Part shown: piece by piece, positions 43,086 to 50,914 of the stretch
Position numbering within the stretch: position 1 is the stretch's first letter
Layout of the letters: every line of letters starts with the position of its first letter
Source: an uncultured Lachnospiraceae bacterium
GTDB lineage: Bacteria; Bacillota; Clostridia; Lachnospirales; Lachnospiraceae
Assembly (NCBI GenBank): GCA_910579395.1
Contig: CAJTUC010000021.1
Location: forward strand, 7,761 to 71,760
Reading direction: 5' to 3'
DNA: 64,000 nucleotides
Position numbers and translations under genes: made by a program
The notes under the pieces: generated by a model
The model's database searches: none
What the model was told of the DNA's origin: nothing
Seen by the model: only the letters and a program-made list of their open reading frames with translations

Positions 43086-44627
43086 ATGGGAAAGAAACCG
43101 GCAGTATTAATGATCTTAGACGGCTATGGCCTGAATGAAAAGGCAGAAGGGAATGCGGTAGCGCAGGCGAAGACGCCTGTTATGGACAAACTGATGAGCG
43201 AATGTCCTTTTGTAAAGGGCAATGCGAGTGGTATGGCGGTAGGCCTTCCGGACGGCCAGATGGGAAATTCCGAGGTCGGACATTTGAACATGGGCGCAGG
43301 CCGTATCGTTTATCAGGAACTTACGAGAATCACGAAGGAGATTCAGGATGGTACTTTCTTTGAGAATCCGGCTCTGTTGGATGCTGTGGACAACTGTAAA
43401 AAGAATGATTCCGCCCTGCATATGTACGGGCTTTTATCGGATGGCGGTGTGCACAGCCACAATACACACTTGTATGGCTTGCTGGAGCTTGCAAAAAGAA
43501 AAGGTCTGAGCAAAGTTTATGTGCATGCTTTTCTGGATGGACGTGATACGCCTCCGGCGAGCGGTAAAGGCTTTGTAGAGGATTTAGAAGCAGAGATGAA
43601 GAAAATCGGCGTCGGCGAAGTGGCTACCGTGACGGGCCGTTACTATGCGATGGACAGAGATAACAACTATGACAGAGTGCAGAAGGCATATGTTGCTTTG
43701 ACAAAGGGCGAAGGCCTTGAGGCACCGAGTGCGCCGGAAGGGATTCAGGCTTCTTATGACAGAGAAGAAACGGATGAATTTGTAAAACCTACCGTTGTCA
43801 TGAAGAACGGCGCACCTGTTGCGACAATCAAAGACGGTGATTCCATTATCTTCTTTAATTTCCGGCCGGACAGAGCAAGAGAGATCACGAGAAGCTTCTG
43901 CGACGATGATTTCAAGGGATTTGACAGAGGAAAAAGACTGGATGTGACCTATGTCTGCTTTTCCGATTATGACCCGACGATTCCGAATAAGGAAGTGGCT
44001 TTCCATAAGATTTCCGTTACGAATACGTTTGGAGAATGGCTTGCCGCACATCATATGAAGCAGGCGAGAATTGCGGAAACGGAAAAATATGCACATGTTA
44101 CGTTCTTCTTTAACGGCGGTGTGGAAGAGCCGAACGAGGGAGAGCACAGAATCCTGGTCAATTCACCCAAGGATGTTGCGACTTATGATCTGAAACCGCA
44201 GATGAGCGCGTATGAAGTGTGCGACAACCTGGTAAATGCAATCAAATCCGGCGAATATGATGTGATCATCATTAACTTTGCAAACCCGGATATGGTCGGA
44301 CATACCGGCGTGGAAGCGGCAGCGATTAAAGCGGTAGAAGCGGTGGATGAATGCGTCGGTAAGGCCGTAGATGCAATCAAAGAAGTGGACGGCGTGATGT
44401 TTATCTGTGCCGACCACGGAAACGCTGAGCAGTTGATTGATTATGAAACAGGAACACCTTTTACCGCTCATACGACTAATCCGGTACCGTTCATTCTCGT
44501 GAATGCAGAGCCTTCCTGTAAGCTGCGCGAGGGCGGATGTCTGGCGGACATCGTGCCTACCCTGATCGAGTTGATGGGCATGGAGCAGCCGGCGGAAATG
44601 ACAGGGAAGTCTCTCCTGATCAGATAG
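43086..44627 (+). CDS. gpmI: 2,3-bisphosphoglycerate-independent phosphoglycerate mutase
   Basis: 513 residues, usual length. Converts 3- to 2-phosphoglycerate with two Mn ions. MILDGYGLN holds the metal Asp, GQMGNSEVGHLNMGAG the phospho-Ser, and CADHGNAEQL the C-terminal metal ligands. Start at ATG 43086 after AAGGAG. Own promoter and a strong terminator; the glycolytic partner eno is at 57589, not adjacent. Confidence 0.97.
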   Translation: MGKKPAVLMILDGYGLNEKAEGNAVAQAKTPVMDKLMSECPFVKGNASGMAVGLPDGQMGNSEVGHLNMGAGRIVYQELTRITKEIQDGTFFENPALLDAVDNCKKNDSALHMYGLLSDGGVHSHNTHLYGLLELAKRKGLSKVYVHAFLDGRDTPPASGKGFVEDLEAEMKKIGVGEVATVTGRYYAMDRDNNYDRVQKAYVALTKGEGLEAPSAPEGIQASYDREETDEFVKPTVVMKNGAPVATIKDGDSIIFFNFRPDRAREITRSFCDDDFKGFDRGKRLDVTYVCFSDYDPTIPNKEVAFHKISVTNTFGEWLAAHHMKQARIAETEKYAHVTFFFNGGVEEPNEGEHRILVNSPKDVATYDLKPQMSAYEVCDNLVNAIKSGEYDVIIINFANPDMVGHTGVEAAAIKAVEAVDECVGKAVDAIKEVDGVMFICADHGNAEQLIDYETGTPFTAHTTNPVPFILVNAEPSCKLREGGCLADIVPTLIELMGMEQPAEMTGKSLLIR

Positions 44628-44684
44628 CAATGGGATATGCACATGAATAAAAAAAGAACATTCTGTTCAGAATGTTGGAAAGAG

Positions 44685-44719
44685 AACCGGCGGCAGTGAA
44701 AACTGCCGCCGGTTTTCTT
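44685..44719. terminator. Strong terminator between gpmI and the galactosidase
   Basis: AACCGGCGGCAGT-gaaa-ACTGCCGCCGGTT followed by TTTCTT; works for gpmI and, with an upstream A run, plausibly for the convergent gene. A smaller hairpin GAACATTCTG-tt-CAGAATGTT lies just before it. Confidence 0.88.
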
Positions 44720-44731
44720 CGGTAAAAACAG

Positions 44732-46843
44732 TCAAAGAACTTCGTAAACAGCCGTGCCAAAGGCAGGAAGCATCTGCGGGCCGGAAACTTCTTCGCCCGT
44801 ATAGAGCGCCCGCATTGGCGTCAAGAGGGTATAGGATACTTCGGCGGCCTGAAAATTGAGTACGAACAGAAACGTTCTCTCATTCTTTCTGCGCAGCGTC
44901 AGTTCCACGTCTTTTCCGTCGGCTTCTATCAGTTCGGTAAAAGGCGATATGGCGCCTGCGTATTTGAGCAGCATCGGCAGGGTATCTCTGGAAAAGGCAC
45001 TGCCAAGGTGCAGAACCCGCCCTTTTCCCGTCCGGTGTTTTGTCAAAGCGGCTTCCCCTTTATAATAGCTGTCCGCATAGCGGGCGAGTACATCCGTACC
45101 GGGCAGGGGCGTCAGGATATCATGAAAGACCGGCATAGGAATATTCGTTCCGTTCCAGTCGGCATAGACTGCTTCTTCCGCCGGGCTGGCGTAGGTGAAG
45201 TCCTGAATATCCGTTCCGGTGAGTTCATGCAAAAGGCCCGGCTGGGGCAGCATTTCGCAGATACCGTTTAAGTTTTTCAGGCCGCTGCGGCAGCCGATGA
45301 GCAGAGTGCCGCCCTGCTCCACATATGCCGTGAGCAGGTCTGCCCGCTCTTGGCTCATGATGACCGGATGCGGGTAGATGAGAACAGGATAGCTGTTCAA
45401 ATCGGAGAGTGTACTGTCTTTTTGTAAATAAATGACATCATAGGGCAGATTGGAAAGCTCTGCGCCGGCGAAGATTTCATTATCGCTGTAAGAGGCAATC
45501 CGGTTGTGCCAGATGTCCGCTTCCATATCCCAAACATTATCATAGTCCTTTAAGAGACCGAAGGATGTTACATAGTCTGCATTGCAGACCGGTTCCAGTG
45601 TCTGAAGTTTCTGATAAAAATCTTTTACTTCCCGCAGTTTCCGGTTATCCCTGTTATCGTAATCCAGAATGCCGTGCCAGTAGATTTCCGTGCCGAAGGT
45701 GCAGGTGCGCCAACGGAAAAAGGAGATAAAGTCCGCGCCGTGCGCTACACTCTGCATGGCCCAGAGGGTAAGCTGGCCGGGCCTTGGGGCGGGACCTTCC
45801 ATTTTGGTCGTCCAGCCGCCCGCGCCGGACTGCTGTTCCATGATGCCGTAATGGGGACAGATGGAACGTACTTCGTTCTGGGTCTTGGAATTCCAACGGT
45901 CGTTCAGCGGTTCGTTAGCAGGATTCGAACCGAGGCCGAAAGCGAAATTCGGATAGGAGTCAAACATATAAATATCAAGGCATTCTTTTGTCATCCGATG
46001 ATTGTCTATATGAGGGAACATGCCATTGGTGGTGATGAAATCTCCCGGTTTACAATAGCTTCGCAGAATATCCGCCTGCATCTTACAAAAGAGGAAAGTG
46101 CTTTCCGCAATGAAGCGATAGTAGTCCAGCTGCATATGCGGGTTAACGCCTTTGCCGGGTGTCAGGCCGGGGAGATGGATTTCTTTCCAGTCCGTATAGG
46201 TCTGATTCCAGAAAACATTGCCCCATGCCGCATTCAGCGCATCGAGCGTTTCATATTTTTCCTGCAGAAAAATGCGGAAGGCCGCATCGTCGGCATCCGA
46301 ATAAAAGTCGCGGAGTTCGCAGTTTAATTCATTGTCAATCTGCCAGCCGATGACCGCCGGATGGGGGCCGTAGTGCATAGCGCTCTGCGTCACGATATTC
46401 CGGCAGTAATCCTGATAAACGGGAGAATTATAGTTATAATGCTTTCTGCTGCCATGCCGATAGAGGACGCCGTCTATCCGGGCGTTCAGCACTTCCGGGT
46501 GCGCTTCTGTCAACCAGGCCGGCGGCGTTGCCGTCGGTGTGGAGAAAATGACTTTTATCTCCTTTTCAAGACATAATTCCAGAAAACGGTCGAAGAAAGA
46601 AAAGTCATATTCGCTTTCACGCGGTTCTATTTTGCTCCATGCAAATTCCGCGATGCGGATAACGGAGATTCCGGCGGCTTTCATGCGTTCCAGGTCCGAG
46701 GCCCAGAGTTCTTCGCTCCAGTGTTCCGGATAGTAGCAGGTTCCCATTGTCATATTTTCCCATAAAAAACTTTTCTGCGAATAATTTTTCTCCCCAAAAT
46801 ACTGTTTATTGTTTAAAATACTGTCTTTTATCGACCTTTCCAT
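44732..46843 (-). CDS. Beta-galactosidase, glycoside hydrolase family 42
   Basis: 703 residues. TIM barrel (about 30-400) with GTCYYPEHW, acid/base Glu in WQIDNELNCE (near 167) and nucleophile Glu in GIMEQQSGAGGW (near 340); then the trimerisation domain (about 415-620) and a C-terminal beta domain. No signal peptide, so it acts on imported galactosides. The first 30 residues precede the usual family start, but GGAGG directly before the ATG supports it. Monocistronic. Confidence 0.95.
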   Translation of the reverse strand: MERSIKDSILNNKQYFGEKNYSQKSFLWENMTMGTCYYPEHWSEELWASDLERMKAAGISVIRIAEFAWSKIEPRESEYDFSFFDRFLELCLEKEIKVIFSTPTATPPAWLTEAHPEVLNARIDGVLYRHGSRKHYNYNSPVYQDYCRNIVTQSAMHYGPHPAVIGWQIDNELNCELRDFYSDADDAAFRIFLQEKYETLDALNAAWGNVFWNQTYTDWKEIHLPGLTPGKGVNPHMQLDYYRFIAESTFLFCKMQADILRSYCKPGDFITTNGMFPHIDNHRMTKECLDIYMFDSYPNFAFGLGSNPANEPLNDRWNSKTQNEVRSICPHYGIMEQQSGAGGWTTKMEGPAPRPGQLTLWAMQSVAHGADFISFFRWRTCTFGTEIYWHGILDYDNRDNRKLREVKDFYQKLQTLEPVCNADYVTSFGLLKDYDNVWDMEADIWHNRIASYSDNEIFAGAELSNLPYDVIYLQKDSTLSDLNSYPVLIYPHPVIMSQERADLLTAYVEQGGTLLIGCRSGLKNLNGICEMLPQPGLLHELTGTDIQDFTYASPAEEAVYADWNGTNIPMPVFHDILTPLPGTDVLARYADSYYKGEAALTKHRTGKGRVLHLGSAFSRDTLPMLLKYAGAISPFTELIEADGKDVELTLRRKNERTFLFVLNFQAAEVSYTLLTPMRALYTGEEVSGPQMLPAFGTAVYEVL

Positions 46844-47063
46844 AAAAAAATCCTCCCTGTTTTTAATGGTTTAATTGTACTATCGGAGAAGCTTTTTGTC
46901 AAAAATATTGGAAAAAATAGTAACGGGGTCTACCCATAATGAAAAAATCATTGTATAATAATGCTAATGCGTCGGCAGATTGTTACATATGTCTGTGAAT
47001 ATTGCTGAAATTGCAAAAAGTGTTTTTGTTTTGATGAAGAGCAGCAATAGCAGGGGGAATAAA

Positions 47064-49286
47064 ATGGTACGGAAAAGAAAATCGATTTTTAAAGTAGGCT
47101 ATATTGTTGTACTGCTCATTATCAGTGTCATAGCTTTGGTTTGGTATTCTTATGTATTAAAGAATGAATTGCGCGGGCTGGTGCGGAATACATTGAAGGA
47201 AGTTTCCAATCAGAATATTCTGGTCGTACAGAAAGAGATAGAAGGCGATCTGTCCGCGCTTGTTGAAATTTCGGAACGTGTCGCTTCGATGGGAGAGACT
47301 GGGGAAGAAGAGATATTAGATATATTGAGAGGAATCGAAGAAAGGTATTCTTTTAGCAGAATGGGTTTTTGCCGTGAGGACGGCATTGCGCATACGACGG
47401 ATGGTGATGTCGTGGATATTTCGGATAGAGAATATTTTATCAATTCCATGGAGGGAAGGAATTATGTGTCAGATCCGATCATCGATGCGATAAGCGGCGA
47501 GGAAGTCATTGTATTCAGCGCGCCGGTAAAAAGCGGTGATTCGATCATTGGTATTCTTTATGCGACATATCAGGTGGAAAGTCTGAGGGAAATGCTGGCA
47601 GTATCTTCTTTTGAAGGGGAAGGCTATACTTATATCATAGAGCGTGACGGGGATAAGGTCGTGGATTCCACTCACCCGACAAGTTTCCAGAACATGACGA
47701 ATATTTTTACTTCCATGAAGGATGCGGACGGACGGAACTATCAGGTCGTTACGGAACTTCAGAGGCTGTTGGGCAGCGGTGAGCCGGGTTATGTTATTTT
47801 TTACAATAAAGTCGGTAAATATATGTATGTTACACCGCTCGGCATCAATGACTGGTTCCTGATCGATGTTGTGCCTGTGGATTTTATGGAAAATACATCG
47901 AATTATATTATTCACAGAACTTATTTTGTCTGCGGTATATTGGCCATCGTATGTGCGGTCATTGCGATAGCGATTCTGCGTGAGGAACGCAGGAAGAAGC
48001 AGAAGATGCAGGATCTTCTCTACGTTGATGAACTGACCGGCGGGAATACGCTTGCTAAATTTAAAAAAGAAGTGGAACGGCGTTTACAGATTCACTATAA
48101 GAAACTGGCGGTCGTCGTAATGGATCTCGATGATTTTAAACTGGTAAATGAACTGTTTGGATTTGAAGAAGGCAACCGGGTTTTGCGGCATCTTAGTAAG
48201 ACGCTTCAGGATAACTGTATGGAAGGAGAATGCGTGGGAAGGAGCATGGCGGACCGCTTCCTGATGCTGTTGTGTTATGATGAAGAAAAAGAGGTGAAAC
48301 AGCGGATCCTCAAGATAGCGGAAGAGATACAGGAGCTTCGCCTGTCCCAGACAATGGAGTATATCCTGCATCCTGTTTTTGGCATTTATTATATGATAAC
48401 GGGTGATGATGATATCGAAGAAATACTGGATTGCGCGTCGCTTGCGCATAATATGGCAAAACAGGCTAAAAGCGGCGTGTATAAAGTCTATACAAATGAG
48501 ATAAAGGAAAAAGAACTTCAGAAAAAGCAGCTTTCCGACCAGATTGAGTATGCCTATCAGAATCATGAATTTGTTGTTTACTATCAGCCTAAATATGATT
48601 CCAGAACGAAAAAGCTGGCGGGAGCAGAAGCATTGGTACGATGGCGCAGGTCTGACGGGCAGATGGTATCTCCGGGACTTTTTGTTCCGTTAGCGGAGGA
48701 AAGCGGTTTTGTCTGTAAACTCGATGAATATGTATTCAGAGAAGTCTGCCAGGCCCAGAAACGCTGGCTGGATCAGGGACTGGAAGTCGTGCCGATATCC
48801 GTGAATCTGTCCAGAAGGCATTTGGACAACCCGGAATTTATCAGAGAGTATAAAGCAATTTTGGATGCGTCGGGTGTACCGATTGAATATATACAGCTCG
48901 AAATTACGGAGAGCGCTATGTTCGAGAAAAAAGATGAATTTCTGCAGATTATGGAAGAGCTGCACAACCTCGGTTTTATGATTCTGATGGATGATTTTGG
49001 AACCGGATATTCTTCTTTGATGATGTTAAAGTCTATTCCAATCGATGTCATGAAGCTGGATAAGAGCTTTGTAGATGACTATGACGATGAAAGAGGCGAG
49101 CAGATCATCCGCTGCGTGATGCGGATGGCACAGGATCTGCGCATTGCGATTACGGCGGAAGGCGTTGAGACGGAGGAGCAGTATAAATTCCTGACAAGCA
49201 TCGGCTGCGATACGATTCAGGGATATTACTTCGCAAGACCGATGCCGGAAGAGGAATATGAGATGAGGATGAATAATAAAATATAG
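47064..49286 (+). CDS. Membrane GGDEF-EAL protein with degenerate GGDEF
   Basis: 740 residues. TM (about 12-33), extracytoplasmic dCache-like sensor (about 40-285), second TM (about 290-310), GGDEF domain (about 335-480), EAL domain (about 495-735). The GGDEF active-site loop reads GRSMADRF, so cyclase activity is probably lost; the EAL part keeps GAEALVRWR, the ESA glutamate and MDDFGTGYSSL and so should degrade c-di-GMP. Start at ATG 47064 after GGGGGA; upstream in-frame codons look untranslated. The R2 left arm begins at its stop codon. Confidence 0.93.
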   Translation: MVRKRKSIFKVGYIVVLLIISVIALVWYSYVLKNELRGLVRNTLKEVSNQNILVVQKEIEGDLSALVEISERVASMGETGEEEILDILRGIEERYSFSRMGFCREDGIAHTTDGDVVDISDREYFINSMEGRNYVSDPIIDAISGEEVIVFSAPVKSGDSIIGILYATYQVESLREMLAVSSFEGEGYTYIIERDGDKVVDSTHPTSFQNMTNIFTSMKDADGRNYQVVTELQRLLGSGEPGYVIFYNKVGKYMYVTPLGINDWFLIDVVPVDFMENTSNYIIHRTYFVCGILAIVCAVIAIAILREERRKKQKMQDLLYVDELTGGNTLAKFKKEVERRLQIHYKKLAVVVMDLDDFKLVNELFGFEEGNRVLRHLSKTLQDNCMEGECVGRSMADRFLMLLCYDEEKEVKQRILKIAEEIQELRLSQTMEYILHPVFGIYYMITGDDDIEEILDCASLAHNMAKQAKSGVYKVYTNEIKEKELQKKQLSDQIEYAYQNHEFVVYYQPKYDSRTKKLAGAEALVRWRRSDGQMVSPGLFVPLAEESGFVCKLDEYVFREVCQAQKRWLDQGLEVVPISVNLSRRHLDNPEFIREYKAILDASGVPIEYIQLEITESAMFEKKDEFLQIMEELHNLGFMILMDDFGTGYSSLMMLKSIPIDVMKLDKSFVDDYDDERGEQIIRCVMRMAQDLRIAITAEGVETEEQYKFLTSIGCDTIQGYYFARPMPEEEYEMRMNNKI

Positions 49287-49462
49287 TGTTCCAGCCACCG
49301 GGCAGGGCGGCATATAATGTCTGTGGGGACCCTGGAAAACCGTCGGTACTTGGTTAAAAAGACGCACCGCGGCTTTTGAACTTAGTACCGTTACGAGTTT
49401 TCGCGGAGCGAAAGTGTGTCCCCACAGACATTATATGCCGCCCTGCCCGGTGGCTGGAACAC
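49286..49462 (+). repeat. R2 fold-back element, copy 3
   Basis: Arms of about 44 bases, starting GTGTTCCAGCCACCGGG at 49286 and ending with CCCGGTGGCTGGAACAC at 49462, nearly perfect complements. Core: GGAAAAC/GTTTTC, CGGTACTTGGT/ACTTAGTACCG, AAAAAGACGC/GCGGCTTTT, GGAGCGAAAGTGTG. Follows the GGDEF-EAL gene. Confidence 0.8.
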
Positions 49463-49464
49463 AC

Positions 49465-49495
49465 AAAACCCTGTTGACAACAGCAGGGTTTTGTT
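49465..49495 (+). terminator. Terminator overlapping the GntR promoter
   Basis: AAAACCCTG-ttgacaacag-CAGGGTTTT then GTTGT. The -35 box TTGACA of the next promoter lies in its loop. Confidence 0.7.
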
Positions 49496-49528
49496 GTATA
49501 TTAAGTGTACTAACAATACTAGTACACC
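49474..49528 (+). promoter_or_regulatory. Promoter and operator of the GntR/ABC operon
   Basis: TTGACA (49474-49479), 17-base spacer, TATATT (49497-49502). Immediately downstream GTGTACTA...TAGTACAC is an inverted repeat and another CTAGTACACTT follows near 49535, fitting autorepression by the GntR/YtrA protein. Confidence 0.75.
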
Positions 49529-49563
49529 AATCCTGCTAGTACACTTGAAGGAAAGGAGGAGCT

Positions 49564-49935
49564 ATGATAATTATAGATTATAAAGATACCAGACCAATTT
49601 ACGAGCAGGTAGCCGAGAAATTCAAGATGTTGATCTTAAAAGGCGCCATGCAGGCTGACGAACAGATGCCGTCGGTAAGGAGCCTGGCAATGGAATTGTC
49701 CATTAATCCGAATACGATCCAGAAAGCTTATGCACAGCTGGAACGGGATGGTTTTATTTATACGGTAAAGGGAAGAGGCAACTTTATCGCAGGCACGGAG
49801 AAACTTCTGGAAGAGAAGCGGAAGAGCTGTCTGGATGAAATCCTGAAACTGGTAAAGGAAGCGTTGGAATATGGCGTGACCAGAGAGGAGATCATATCCG
49901 TCATTGGGCAGACGACTTTTGTGAGAGCGGATTGA
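49564..49935 (+). CDS. GntR-family repressor, YtrA type
   Basis: 123 residues. N-terminal winged helix (PIYEQVAEKFKMLILKGAM, SVRSLAMELSINPNTIQKAYAQLERDG) and a short C-terminal helical tail characteristic of the YtrA subfamily, which controls ABC transporters encoded next to it. RBS AAAGGAGGAG precedes the ATG. It probably represses its own operon through the repeats at 49505-49545, being released by a cell-envelope or drug signal. Confidence 0.93.
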   Translation: MIIIDYKDTRPIYEQVAEKFKMLILKGAMQADEQMPSVRSLAMELSINPNTIQKAYAQLERDGFIYTVKGRGNFIAGTEKLLEEKRKSCLDEILKLVKEALEYGVTREEIISVIGQTTFVRAD

Positions 49936-50008
49936 CGGATTTGGAAATGAGGATGGAGATGCCTGCGGCACAAATATTGCAGGCTGTGAGAAAGGCAAGG
50001 TGATTCAT

Positions 50009-50914
50009 ATGATTGAGATATATAATGTGACCAAGACATTTGACAATATTAAGGCAGTGGATGCAGTCAGTGTTGTCATTAAGGAAAATACGGTCTTTGG
50101 TCTGATCGGTACGAACGGTGCGGGGAAAAGTACCGTGCTTCGTATGATAACGGGAGTCCTGAAACCGGATGAAGGAACCATTGCAATTGATAATATGCCG
50201 GTCTATGACAATGCAGAAACAAAGAAGATGATGTTTTTTATTGCAGATGAACCCTATTTTTTTACAGGGGCCAATGCGGAGACGATGGAACATTATTACA
50301 GCAGTATTTATGAAAATTTCAATAAAGAAGAGTATTACCAGTATCTGAAAAATTTCAATATGGATAAACGCAGAAAGATCGGCACTTTTTCCAAAGGTAT
50401 GAAAAAGCAGCTCGCGCTCTTGCTCGGCATTTGCTCTCATACGAAATATCTGCTGTGCGACGAGACGTTTGACGGGCTTGACCCGGTCATGCGGCAGGGC
50501 ATCAAGAGCATTCTGGCAAAAGAGATGGAAGAAAGAGGCCTGACACCGATTATCGCATCCCATAATCTGAGAGAACTCGAAGATATCTGCGACCATATAG
50601 GACTGTTACATAGGGGCGGCGTTCTTCTTTCGAAAGATTTGGAAGATATGAAATGTAATATCCAGAAGGTACAGTGTGTGTTCCCGTCTGCGGAAGAGGA
50701 AGGAAAAGCGCTTAACGGGCTGGATATTCTGAAAAAAGAACAGAGAGGTTCTCTGTGCACCATTACGGTACGAAGTACAAAAGAGGAGATCATGGCACGC
50801 TTTGCAACGGTCGATACAGTGTTCTTCGAAGTACTTCCCTTATCTTTGGAAGAGATATTTATCAGCGAAACGGAGGTAGTGGGTTATGACATCAAAAAAC
50901 TCATTCTTAGTTAG
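50009..50914 (+). CDS. ABC transporter ATP-binding protein
   Basis: 301 residues. Walker A GTNGAGKST, a signature region in FSKGMKKQLALLLGI, Walker B LLCDETFDGLD (catalytic Glu present), H-loop ASHNL. The long C-terminal tail is like that of YtrB/EcsA-type subunits. Start at ATG 50009 after AAGGTG. Overlaps the permease gene by 29 bases, so the two proteins make one transporter. Confidence 0.94.
   Translation: MIEIYNVTKTFDNIKAVDAVSVVIKENTVFGLIGTNGAGKSTVLRMITGVLKPDEGTIAIDNMPVYDNAETKKMMFFIADEPYFFTGANAETMEHYYSSIYENFNKEEYYQYLKNFNMDKRRKIGTFSKGMKKQLALLLGICSHTKYLLCDETFDGLDPVMRQGIKSILAKEMEERGLTPIIASHNLRELEDICDHIGLLHRGGVLLSKDLEDMKCNIQKVQCVFPSAEEEGKALNGLDILKKEQRGSLCTITVRSTKEEIMARFATVDTVFFEVLPLSLEEIFISETEVVGYDIKKLILS

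Noticed and set aside
44163..44642. Minus-strand frame opposite gpmI
   Set aside because: Shadow of a highly conserved gene, no RBS.
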